From the NCBI RefSeq assembly GCF_029623755.1, contig NZ_CP121106.1:2608352-2672351 (forward strand): a DNA stretch of 64,000 nt. Reading direction: 5' to 3'. Source of the stretch: Altererythrobacter sp. CAU 1644. Its GTDB lineage: Bacteria; Pseudomonadota; Alphaproteobacteria; Sphingomonadales; Sphingomonadaceae. Position 1 is the first letter of the stretch; each line of letters begins with the position of its first letter. Below, piece by piece: positions 1 through 7,748 of the stretch. The notes beneath the pieces were generated by a model. It was not told the DNA's origin. It did no database searches and saw nothing but the letters and a program-made list of their open reading frames with translations. Made by a program: the position numbers and the translations under genes.

Positions 1-821
1 GAGAATGCGATCTGCTTGGTCAGCCCGGCCCCCAGCGAGTCGGTGCGTGCGACGATGATGCCGTCTTCGACACCCAGTTCGAGGAAGGCATGGCGGATCG
101 CGCGGATCTTCTGCAGGAAGTCCTCGTGCGGAACAGTGACCTTGCCGTCCTGGTGGCCGCACTGCTTTTCGTCCGACACCTGGTTTTCGATCTGGATGGC
201 ACAGGCACCCGCCTCGACCATTTTCTTGGCGAGCAGGTAGGTCGCTTCGGCATTGCCGAAACCGGCGTCGATATCGGCAATGATCGGAACGACATGCGTT
301 TCATAGTTGTCGATCGCCTGTTCGATCCGCTTGGCTTCGACTTCGTCGCCGCGTCCCCGAGCCTGGTCGAGGTCGCGGAACATCATGCCGAGTTCGCGCG
401 CGTCGGCCTGGCGCAGGAAGGTGTAGAGCTCCTCGATCAGCGCCGGAACGCTGGTCTTCTCGTGCATCGACTGGTCCGGCAGGGGGCCGAATTCGCTCCG
501 CAGCGCGGCAATCATCCACCCCGAGAGGTAGAGGTAACGCTGTTTGGTGCTGCCGAAATGCTTCTTGATGGAGATCATCTTCTGCTGCGCGATGAAACCA
601 TGCCAGCACCCCAGCGACTGCGTGTAGTTGGCCGGGTCGCGATCATAGGCCTCCATGTCGGCGCGCATGATCTTCGCGGTGTATTTCGCGATGTCGAGGC
701 CAGTGGGGAAGCGGTTCTGGATCGCCATGCGAGCCGCGCTTTCCGGATCGACCGCTTTCCACGAAGCGCCATTGCCTTCGATCGTTTGGCGGAACTGGTT
801 GATGGTGGCCTGGTACGTCAC
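1..821 (-). CDS. aceA: Isocitrate lyase, 5' part (runs off the window)
   Basis: Isocitrate lyase splits isocitrate into glyoxylate and succinate, the first step of the glyoxylate bypass used for growth on acetate and fatty acids. The first 273 codons are present and the 3' end lies beyond base 1. The signature DEKQCGHQDGKV is read at about 139-173, with the catalytic cysteine at residue 221 (codon 159-161). This KQCGHQDGKV form matches the longer Pseudomonas-type enzymes (about 530 residues) rather than the E. coli KKCGH form. The start is a GTG at 821, chosen because AGGAG at 829-833 sits 7 bases before it and no ATG lies upstream in frame. The gene is divergent from a RamB/ScfR-type regulator, and the 165-base gap holds three palindromes, suggesting carbon-source control. 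Confidence 0.93.
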   Translation of the reverse strand, partial: MTYQATINQFRQTIEGNGASWKAVDPESAARMAIQNRFPTGLDIAKYTAKIMRADMEAYDRDPANYTQSLGCWHGFIAQQKMISIKKHFGSTKQRYLYLSGWMIAALRSEFGPLPDQSMHEKTSVPALIEELYTFLRQADARELGMMFRDLDQARGRGDEVEAKRIEQAIDNYETHVVPIIADIDAGFGNAEATYLLAKKMVEAGACAIQIENQVSDEKQCGHQDGKVTVPHEDFLQKIRAIRHAFLELGVEDGIIVARTDSLGAGLTKQIAF

Positions 822-901
822 TTGAATTCTCCTACTGGGCGGGGAGGTGCCCCTTGCCCTTGGAGAATGCGGGCGCGGATCGATTCTCGATAGAGAAAAT
901 T

Positions 902-968
902 ACAAACTTTGTTGTCTATATGAGGCTCAATTCCACTTTACACGTGTGAATATGTAAATATATTTACA
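902..968. promoter_or_regulatory. Divergent aceA/regulator promoter region with three palindromes
   Basis: Three inverted repeats lie in the AT-rich gap between the two divergent genes. ACAAACTTTGT at 902-912 is a perfect odd palindrome. An ACACGTGT core at 940-947 sits in an imperfect 14-base dyad (937-950). TGTAAATATATTTACA at 953-968 is a perfect 16-base palindrome. The first resembles the CTTTGCAAA-type sites known for RamB in Corynebacterium. The last lies just before the regulator gene and would suit autoregulation. The binding role is inferred. Confidence 0.55.
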
Positions 969-986
969 AACGAGCTTATCGAGGAG

Positions 987-2381
987 ATGCCTGTGGTCGA
1001 TGGTTCGATCTTTGCTGGACCAGCGCTGCGCCGACTTCGCAAGCGCGAGGGCATGACGCAAGCCGGCATGGCCGCAACGCTCGGAATATCGCCGAGTTAC
1101 CTCAACCTGATCGAGCGTAACCAGCGGCCACTTTCGGCGCGTGTTCTCGTGCAAGTGATCGAGCAATTCGATTTCGACCCACGTAACTTGCGCGAAGAAG
1201 AGGCGATCGGCGGAGTCGAGGGGCTGGCACGGCGCCTGGCAGACGAGCGATTTTCCGACCTCGGCATCGACCGTGACGAGGTCAGCGAGTTCCTGGCGAC
1301 CACACCGCAGGCCGCCGCCGCATTTGCGCGGCTTTACGACAATGCAGCCCCCGGCAGCACCGCAGCAGGCGGCGACGACGCCCTGTCGGCCTCGCGCCGG
1401 GAAATCGAGCGCTGGCGCAACCATTTTGCCGATCTGGACCATGCCGCCGAGCAGTTAGCGGACGAAATGCGCCTGTCGCGCAGCGATATCGATGCCGCTC
1501 TCACCGAGCGATTGCGGGAGAAGCACCAGCTGTCGGTGCGCATCCTGCCGCTCGACGTCATGCCCGGCGCGATCCGGCGGCTCGATCTTCATGCCCGCCA
1601 GCTCCAGCTTTCCGAGATGCTCGACCGTTCTTCGCGCAATTTCCAGATTGCCCTGCAAATCGCACAACTCGAACAGCGCGAGGCGATTGATAATCTCGTT
1701 GCGGGTGCGCAACTGACCGATGCATCAGCCCGGCAATTGTTCGAGCGGCATTTGACGGGCTACGTCGCGGCGGCCCTGCTCATGCCCTATGGCCGCTTCC
1801 TGCGCGCTTGCGACCAGACGGGGTATGACCTCACTGTCCTGCAACGTCGCTTCGGAACCAGTTTCGAGCAGGTCGCACATCGCCTCACTACGCTCCAGCG
1901 GGTCGGACAACGGGGGTTGCCCTTCTTCATGGCGAGGGTCGACCGGGCCGGACAGTTCTCGAAGCGTTTCTCGGGTGCGAGCGGGGCCACGATCCTCGAA
2001 AGCGAAGCCAGCTGCCCCTTGTGGATCGCGCATGAGGCGTTCGAACGCCGCGGGGAACTATGCGTCCAGGCGGTTATGGTCGACGGCGCCGACGCGGGGC
2101 CGGCCCACTGGTTTACGATGGCGCGCACCGTGGAGGCCTCTGGCGCCACGGGGGAGGCGCGCTTTGCGATCATCCTCGGGGTCGAGGCGAGGCTCGCGGG
2201 GGACCTTGCCGCTACCAAGGGCGAACGGCTCGACGAGGCCGGCGCGCAGCCGATCGGGATGGGCTGCGCGAGATGCCAGATCCTAGGCTGTCGGCAGCGC
2301 TCGCTGCCACCCCGGGGCCTGCCTTTGCACATCGATCGAATCGTTCGCGGGCTCACTCCGTTCGAGTTTCAGCCCCTCTGA
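987..2381 (+). CDS. RamB/ScfR-type XRE-family regulator (short-chain acyl sensor family)
   Basis: A 464-residue transcription factor with an N-terminal XRE helix-turn-helix at about residues 8-65 (LRKREGMTQAGMAATLGIS followed by YLNLIERNQRPL). A middle region resembles the ImmA/IrrE (M78) fold but lacks an HExxH metal motif. A C-terminal DUF2083-like part carries GCARCQILGCRQRS. Family members such as RamB repress or activate glyoxylate-cycle and acetate or propionate genes, and here the gene is divergent from aceA. The ATG at 987 directly abuts the Shine-Dalgarno GAGGAG (981-986), which is too close. An in-frame GTG at 993 has ideal 6-base spacing and is the likelier start. The family call is strong; the acyl ligand is inferred. 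Confidence 0.82.
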   Translation: MPVVDGSIFAGPALRRLRKREGMTQAGMAATLGISPSYLNLIERNQRPLSARVLVQVIEQFDFDPRNLREEEAIGGVEGLARRLADERFSDLGIDRDEVSEFLATTPQAAAAFARLYDNAAPGSTAAGGDDALSASRREIERWRNHFADLDHAAEQLADEMRLSRSDIDAALTERLREKHQLSVRILPLDVMPGAIRRLDLHARQLQLSEMLDRSSRNFQIALQIAQLEQREAIDNLVAGAQLTDASARQLFERHLTGYVAAALLMPYGRFLRACDQTGYDLTVLQRRFGTSFEQVAHRLTTLQRVGQRGLPFFMARVDRAGQFSKRFSGASGATILESEASCPLWIAHEAFERRGELCVQAVMVDGADAGPAHWFTMARTVEASGATGEARFAIILGVEARLAGDLAATKGERLDEAGAQPIGMGCARCQILGCRQRSLPPRGLPLHIDRIVRGLTPFEFQPL

Positions 2382-2447
2382 GGTGCCCGGTAATCGGGGA
2401 ACTGCGGCGAGATTGTGGCGTTTCTTCCCGCATTACGGAGGAACATC

Positions 2448-2732
2448 ATGACCGAAGAACGTATCACCACCACCGAGAATGCCGATGGCTCGACCACGAC
2501 TACTCGCACCGTGAACACTGGCGAAAGCAGCAAGGGCGGCGGCACCATGCTGTTGGTGCTCGTTCTGCTCGTATTGGTCGCGGTCGGCGTCTGGTTCTTC
2601 AGCCAGACGAGCGGGGCCGAGATTGCCAAGGATAACGCTGTTGCGGAAGCCGCCAATCAGGTCGGCGATGCCGCCCAGCAGGCCGGCGATGCGGTCGAGG
2701 ACGTCGCAAGCGAAGTCACCGACGGCCAATAA
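2448..2732 (+). CDS. Small single-pass membrane protein of unknown function
   Basis: A 94-residue protein. The ATG at 2448 was chosen over in-frame starts upstream because GGAGG (2437-2441) lies 6 bases before it. The N-terminal third is rich in Thr and charged residues. One hydrophobic helix follows at about residues 34-51 (MLLVLVLLVLVAVGVWFF). The C-terminal tail is acidic and Ala-rich with repeated AxQVGDAAQQAGDAVEDVA, likely an amphipathic helix or short coiled coil. It has no recognisable domain. It stands alone between the regulator gene and a strong hairpin at 2746-2777, so it is probably its own transcript. Confidence 0.75.
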   Translation: MTEERITTTENADGSTTTTRTVNTGESSKGGGTMLLVLVLLVLVAVGVWFFSQTSGAEIAKDNAVAEAANQVGDAAQQAGDAVEDVASEVTDGQ

Positions 2733-2745
2733 CCATCCGTTAAGC

Positions 2746-2777
2746 CTCGCGAGCCGCTGAATCCGGCGGCTCGCGAG
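2746..2777 (+). terminator. Strong hairpin after the small membrane protein gene
   Basis: A perfect 12-base stem, CTCGCGAGCCGC (2746-2757) with GCGGCTCGCGAG (2766-2777), closes an 8-base loop just downstream of the stop at 2732. No clear T-run follows, so it may end transcription weakly or stabilise the 3' end. It separates this gene from the epsB-prsKRT group. Confidence 0.6.
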
Positions 2778-2856
2778 CACGCTGTAAAATTTACCGACAT
2801 TTCATTTCTCGTCCTTAGACCCAGCCGGAATAGCGATTTCGGCGAGACAAGGACGA

Positions 2857-4242
2857 ATGATCCGTCTGTTCAAACATTATATCCCGCATGCGGTGGTACT
2901 GCTGGGCTTGCTCGACCTGGGACTGCTCGTCCTGGCGGGCGAGTTGGCGTGGCAGATTCGCGCCGACCAGATCGGGATGGATGCGGGGCAATTCACCGAG
3001 CGCTGGGTCGCGGTGACGGCATCTGCGCTGGTCGTTTGGCTGGCGATGATATCGGTCGGAGTCTACGGCCCGCATTCGCTGCGATCCTTGCGTTATGCGG
3101 GCGCGCGCCTGCTGGTGGCGATCAGCCTGGCGATCATCCTGCTCGCATTTGTCGAGTTCGTCCTTGCCCAGCAGACCTTCTGGCGCTCGACGCTGTTCTA
3201 CACCATGTTCCTGACCATCGCCTTCATGGTCGCGGACCGGTTGTTCCTCACCAATTTCCTCGGATCTTCGGCATTCCGCCGCCGGGTCATGGTCCTCGGT
3301 TCGGGCGAAAGAGCCCGGCGCCTGCGCGAACTCGGGGATCGTCCTGAGAGCGGCTTTGCAATCGTCTCATTCATCTCGCTGAGCGACACCGACAAGGTGG
3401 TCGAGGAGGCAATTGCGCGCGATGCGATTCACGATCTCGGCCGTTTCGTCGAAAATCTGGGTGTAAGCGAGGTGGTTCTGGCCCTGCAGGAACGCCGCAA
3501 CTCGCTGCCGCTCAAGGATCTCCTGCGGATGAAGACCAAGGGCGTCCACGTGAACGACTTTTCGAGTTTTCTCGAGCGCGAAACGGGGCGGGTCGACCTC
3601 GATACGGTCAACCCAAGCTGGCTGATCTTCTCCGACGGCTTCTCATCCAGCCGCATATTGTCGAGTGCGGCCAAGCGCGTATTCGACATCGTGGCGAGCC
3701 TATTGCTGCTTGTCCTGACACTCCCCGTGATCGTGCTGTTCGCGATCATCGTCAAACTGGACAGCAAGGGCCCGGCATTCTTCCGGCAGGAACGGATCGG
3801 GCTCTACGGTCAAACCTTCAATCTCATCAAGCTGCGCTCAATGCGCACCGATGCAGAGAAGAACGGCGCGCAGTGGGCGCAGGAGAATGATCCGCGCATC
3901 ACCAGGGTCGGGCGCCTCATCCGCAAGGTCCGGATCGACGAGCTTCCGCAGACCTGGAGCGTGCTCAAGGGAGAAATGAGTTTCGTCGGGCCGCGGCCGG
4001 AGGTTCCCAGCTTCGTTGCCGATCTCGAAGACAAGCTGCCCTATTACGCCGAACGCCACATGGTGAAGCCGGGCATTACCGGTTGGGCGCAGATCAACTA
4101 TCCCTACGGGGCTTCGATCGAGGATTCGCGCAAGAAGCTCGAATACGATCTCTACTACGCCAAGAACTACACGCCGTTCCTCGACCTCGTGGTGCTGCTC
4201 CAGACAGTTCGCGTGATCCTTTGGCCTGAGGGTGCGCGATGA
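2857..4242 (+). CDS. Exopolysaccharide initiating sugar transferase, PEP-CTERM/XrtA-associated (EpsB type)
   Basis: A 461-residue polyprenyl-phosphate hexose-1-phosphate transferase of the WbaP/ExoY class, which loads the first sugar onto undecaprenyl phosphate at the inner membrane. Four hydrophobic segments occupy residues 1-120 and a CoA-binding-like region follows. A further membrane segment at about 275-300 precedes the bacterial sugar-transferase domain ([54 protein letters not shown]). The N-terminus ([13 protein letters not shown]) fits the subfamily found with exosortase XrtA systems. Its stop overlaps the prsK start by 4 bases (ATGA), so the genes are co-transcribed and probably translationally coupled. 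AAGGA at 2849-2853 is only 3 bases from the ATG. Confidence 0.9.
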   Translation: MIRLFKHYIPHAVVLLGLLDLGLLVLAGELAWQIRADQIGMDAGQFTERWVAVTASALVVWLAMISVGVYGPHSLRSLRYAGARLLVAISLAIILLAFVEFVLAQQTFWRSTLFYTMFLTIAFMVADRLFLTNFLGSSAFRRRVMVLGSGERARRLRELGDRPESGFAIVSFISLSDTDKVVEEAIARDAIHDLGRFVENLGVSEVVLALQERRNSLPLKDLLRMKTKGVHVNDFSSFLERETGRVDLDTVNPSWLIFSDGFSSSRILSSAAKRVFDIVASLLLLVLTLPVIVLFAIIVKLDSKGPAFFRQERIGLYGQTFNLIKLRSMRTDAEKNGAQWAQENDPRITRVGRLIRKVRIDELPQTWSVLKGEMSFVGPRPEVPSFVADLEDKLPYYAERHMVKPGITGWAQINYPYGASIEDSRKKLEYDLYYAKNYTPFLDLVVLLQTVRVILWPEGAR

Positions 4243-6359
4243 ACCTCGCTAACTGGCCTTTTCTCCCTTTCATCGGGTTTCTTGGCCATCTGGCCGGGGC
4301 CATCGCCTGTACGATCGGGGTCTGGTGGATCGCGACGCACGGCGACCGCAACCGACACGACCGCACGGCAACCATTGCGGCAGGCCTCACCACCGGAATC
4401 TGGTGCCTGCTCAGCGCTGCCTTCGGGCCTGACGCAATAATCGCCGAGGTAGCGGAAATTGCGCGCAATCTCGCCTGGATCTTCCTGCTGTTCCGCCTTT
4501 TCGGCAACGACGGGCGCGACGAGAGCGTGCGACAGGTTCGCCCCGTGGTCGTCGCTCTGCTGTTCGTCGAATGCCTGCAGCCCGTGCTGCTGCTGGTCGA
4601 ACACAGGTTTGCGATCACCCCGCAGATCGATGCCCTGACCAATCAGATTTCCGCCGCGCTGCGAATGCTGGTGGCGATCGGCGGGCTGATGCTGCTCCAC
4701 AACCTCTACGCGGGCGCAGCCAAGCCATCGCGCGAACTGCTGCGGTGGAGCACTATCGCGGTAGGCGGCTTCTGGGCGTTCGACCTCAACTTCTTCACCG
4801 TGGGCTATCTGGGTGGTCAGCATCCGGCCCTGCTCGAGGCGATCAGGGGGCTTGCCGCCGCAGTACTGATTCTTCCGCTGGCATTGGGCAGCAGCGCGAC
4901 CGCCGCCGGCCTGCAATTCCGACCGTCGCGGGCGGTCGCTTTCCAGACGCTCTCGCTGCTGTTGATCGGCGCCTATCTCCTGCTGATGATGCTGATGACG
5001 CGCTCGATCGCCATGCTGGGCGGCGACTTTGCGCGCTTTACGCAGGTCGGGTTCGTCGTTGCCGCCACCATCGCCACCATCCTGTGGTTGCCATCGCCGC
5101 GTCTGCGCGGTTGGCTGAAAGTTACGGCTACCAAGCACCTGTTCCAGCATCGCTACGACTACCGGCAGGAATGGCTGCGGTTCAATGCCACCATCGGGCG
5201 CGGCGGAGCGAACGGCGAAAGCTTCGAGGAACGTGCGATCAGGGCGATTGCGGATATCACCGACAGCCCGGCAGGTTTGCTGCTCGCACCCAATGAAGAG
5301 GTCGAGCTTGAGCTGGTGGAACACTGGAAATGGCCCTCGCTCGAGGTGCCCGCCGTGGCTGCCTGTGCAGCCCTGTCGTCCATGCTCGAGGAACAAGAGT
5401 TCATCCTCGACCTCGACGAAGCCCGCGCACGGCTTGGCGAAGAAGACCAGATCCCGTTCGTCCCCGCCTGGATGCTGGACGAGCCGCGCGCCTGGGCAGT
5501 CGTTCCTCTGCTTCACTTCGAACGCCTCGTGGGCGCGATCGTCCTGGCGCGTCCTGCGGCCCATCGCAGCCTCGATTGGGAGGACTTTGACCTCCTGCGC
5601 GTCGTCGGTCGCCAATTGGCGAGCTATCTCGCCGAGCGCGCCGGGCAACAGGCGCTGATGGAGGCAAGCCGCTTCGACGAGTTCAATCGCCGCATCGCCT
5701 TCGTGATGCATGACATCAAGAACCTTGCCAGCCAGGTCACCTTGCTGGCGCGCAATGCCGAGAAGCACGCCGACAACCCAGAGTTCCGCGCCGACATGCT
5801 GGTCACGCTGCGCAACAGCGGTGACAAGCTCAATGCACTGCTCAAGCGGCTCGGGCGCTATGGGGCGGGGCAGGTCGATGCCCGCGAGCCGCTGGCACTC
5901 GATGCGTTCGCCCGCGACCTCGTCGCCAAATACGCCCGCCAGCATTCGGTGACGGTTGCCCAGGCCAACCCGGTCCTCGTCCTCGCCAATCGCGAAGCGC
6001 TCGACCAGTCGCTGACGCACCTGTTGCAGAATGCGATCGATGCGAGTGCCGACGGCGCGCCGATCTACGTCAACGTGGTCAGCGACGGAACGCTAGGTTG
6101 CCTTGAGATCATCGATTCCGGCGGCGGGATGTCGCCGCAGTTTATCCGTAATGGCCTGTTCAAGCCGTTCGTATCCTCGAAAGACGGAGGTTTCGGCATC
6201 GGCGCATTCGAAGCGCGCGAACTGATCAGGGCAATGGGAGGGCGGCTCAAGGTGGAGTCGCGCGAAGGCATCGGCACCCGGTTCATGGCGTGCCTGCCGC
6301 TCGAGGCAGCGGCACAGATTCAGGCGAGCGGCACAAACAATGACAGTGAGGTAGCGTGA
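4239..6359 (+). CDS. prsK: XrtA/PEP-CTERM system histidine kinase PrsK
   Basis: A 706-residue membrane sensor kinase. About eight to nine hydrophobic segments fill residues 1-290, a GAF-like region follows at about 310-465, and then the kinase core. The phospho-acceptor is His491 in FVMHDIKNLASQ. The ATPase part shows HLLQNAIDAS, DSGGGMS and GGFGIGAFEAREL. This layout matches PrsK, which with PrsR controls exopolysaccharide and PEP-CTERM protein genes in XrtA-type exosortase bacteria. It overlaps epsB upstream and touches prsR downstream (TGATG), indicating one operon. A 617-codon frame on the opposite strand is a shadow. Confidence 0.9.
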   Translation: MNLANWPFLPFIGFLGHLAGAIACTIGVWWIATHGDRNRHDRTATIAAGLTTGIWCLLSAAFGPDAIIAEVAEIARNLAWIFLLFRLFGNDGRDESVRQVRPVVVALLFVECLQPVLLLVEHRFAITPQIDALTNQISAALRMLVAIGGLMLLHNLYAGAAKPSRELLRWSTIAVGGFWAFDLNFFTVGYLGGQHPALLEAIRGLAAAVLILPLALGSSATAAGLQFRPSRAVAFQTLSLLLIGAYLLLMMLMTRSIAMLGGDFARFTQVGFVVAATIATILWLPSPRLRGWLKVTATKHLFQHRYDYRQEWLRFNATIGRGGANGESFEERAIRAIADITDSPAGLLLAPNEEVELELVEHWKWPSLEVPAVAACAALSSMLEEQEFILDLDEARARLGEEDQIPFVPAWMLDEPRAWAVVPLLHFERLVGAIVLARPAAHRSLDWEDFDLLRVVGRQLASYLAERAGQQALMEASRFDEFNRRIAFVMHDIKNLASQVTLLARNAEKHADNPEFRADMLVTLRNSGDKLNALLKRLGRYGAGQVDAREPLALDAFARDLVAKYARQHSVTVAQANPVLVLANREALDQSLTHLLQNAIDASADGAPIYVNVVSDGTLGCLEIIDSGGGMSPQFIRNGLFKPFVSSKDGGFGIGAFEARELIRAMGGRLKVESREGIGTRFMACLPLEAAAQIQASGTNNDSEVA

Positions 6360-7723
6360 TGGCTGACAAGAAACCCGTCCTGTTGGTGGTCGAGGATGAC
6401 GAGGGCCTGCAGGCGCAGCTCAAATGGGCCTATGACGATTTCGAGGTCGTACCGGCGCTGGATCGCGAAAGCGCGATCGCCGCGTTGCGCGCGCACGAGC
6501 CGGCCGTGGTCACGCTGGACCTTGGGTTGCCGCCCGACCCGGACGGAACGAGTGAGGGCTTCGCGGTGCTAGACGCGATCATGGAGCTGAAGCCCGACAC
6601 CAAGGTGATCGTTGCCTCCGGTCATGGCGCGCGTGAAAGCGCGCTCGACGCCATCGCGCGAGGTGCCTACGATTTCTACCAGAAGCCGGTCGACATCGAG
6701 GCGCTGGGCCTGATCGTCCGGCGAGCGTTCAACCTCCACCAGATCGAGGAAGAAAACCGCCGGCTGACCGAAAAGGTTGGTGAAGAGAAGACCGTCCTCG
6801 GCAATCTGATCACCGCCGCTCCTGAGATGGCGAAGGTCGCGCGGACGATCGAGCGCGTTGCCAACACCAATGTTTCGGTGATGCTCCTGGGTGCAAGCGG
6901 CACCGGCAAGGAACTGCTGGCACGCGGCGTCCATGATGCAAGCGAACGCCGCGACGGCCCATTCATCGCGATCAATTGCGCCGCGATCCCGGAAAACCTG
7001 CTCGAGAGCGAGTTGTTCGGCCATGAGAAGGGCGCCTTTACTGGCGCGGTCAAGACCACAGAGGGCAAGATCGAGAGTGCGCACGGCGGCACACTGTTTC
7101 TCGACGAGGTCGGCGACATCCCGCTCCCCCTGCAGGTCAAGCTGCTGCGCTTCCTGCAGGAGCGCAAGATCGAGCGGATCGGGGGGCGCAAGGAAATTGC
7201 AGTCGACACGCGCATCGTCTGCGCCACGCACCAGGACCTCGAAGCCATGATTGGCGAAGGTACGTTCCGCGAAGACCTGTTCTATCGCCTCGCCGAAATC
7301 GTTGTCCGCATTCCGACTTTGGCGGAGCGGCCCGGCGATGCGGTCCTGCTCGCGAAGGCCTTCCTCAAGCGCTTTGCCGGTGAGTTCAACCCACAGATCA
7401 AGGGGTTTGCGCCCGACGCCCTGTCGGCGATCGATGGCTGGAACTGGCCGGGCAACGTCCGCGAACTGGAAAACCGGGTCAAGCGGGCCGTGATCATGTC
7501 GGAAGGGAAGATGGTCTCGGCTGTCGATCTCGACTTTGAGGTCGAGGAAGAAGACCAGCCCTGCGCGCTCAACCTGAAGAGCGCCCGCGAACAGTCGGAC
7601 CGCCGCCTGATCCGCCATGCTCTGGCGCGCAGCGAAGGCAATATCTCGAACACGGCCAAGATGCTCGGGATCAGCAGGCCGACGCTGTACGACCTGCTCA
7701 AACAGTATGACTTGCAGGGCTGA
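6359..7723 (+). CDS. prsR: XrtA/PEP-CTERM system response regulator PrsR (NtrC family)
   Basis: A 454-residue sigma-54-dependent activator, partner of PrsK. The receiver domain (1-120) has acceptor Asp54 in VVTLDLGLP. The AAA+ domain (about 145-380) has Walker A GASGTGKE, the sigma-54 contact loop GAFTGA and Walker B GGTLFLDEVGDI. A Fis-type helix-turn-helix ends the protein (NISNTAKMLGISRPTLYDLL). The likely start is ATG 6359, which shares its A with the TGA stop of prsK; an in-frame GTG at 6356 is the alternative. It is expected to act on sigma-54 promoters of exopolysaccharide and PEP-CTERM genes, which are not in this window. Confidence 0.92.
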   Translation: MADKKPVLLVVEDDEGLQAQLKWAYDDFEVVPALDRESAIAALRAHEPAVVTLDLGLPPDPDGTSEGFAVLDAIMELKPDTKVIVASGHGARESALDAIARGAYDFYQKPVDIEALGLIVRRAFNLHQIEEENRRLTEKVGEEKTVLGNLITAAPEMAKVARTIERVANTNVSVMLLGASGTGKELLARGVHDASERRDGPFIAINCAAIPENLLESELFGHEKGAFTGAVKTTEGKIESAHGGTLFLDEVGDIPLPLQVKLLRFLQERKIERIGGRKEIAVDTRIVCATHQDLEAMIGEGTFREDLFYRLAEIVVRIPTLAERPGDAVLLAKAFLKRFAGEFNPQIKGFAPDALSAIDGWNWPGNVRELENRVKRAVIMSEGKMVSAVDLDFEVEEEDQPCALNLKSAREQSDRRLIRHALARSEGNISNTAKMLGISRPTLYDLLKQYDLQG

Positions 7724-7748
7724 AACCTCACTTCGGTCTGCGATCTCG

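Noticed and set aside
90..893. 267-codon open frame on the plus strand
   Set aside because: It lies opposite isocitrate lyase, which has its catalytic motif and ribosome-binding site on the minus strand. A shadow frame.
2784..2794. GTAAAATTTAC palindrome before epsB as a regulator site
   Set aside because: Short, AT-rich and odd-centred; easily by chance, and no sigma-54 promoter is visible with it.
4167..6020. 617-codon frame on the minus strand
   Set aside because: Opposite prsK, whose kinase motifs are clear. The protein is rich in Arg, Gln and His with no recognisable domain, typical of a shadow in GC-rich DNA.
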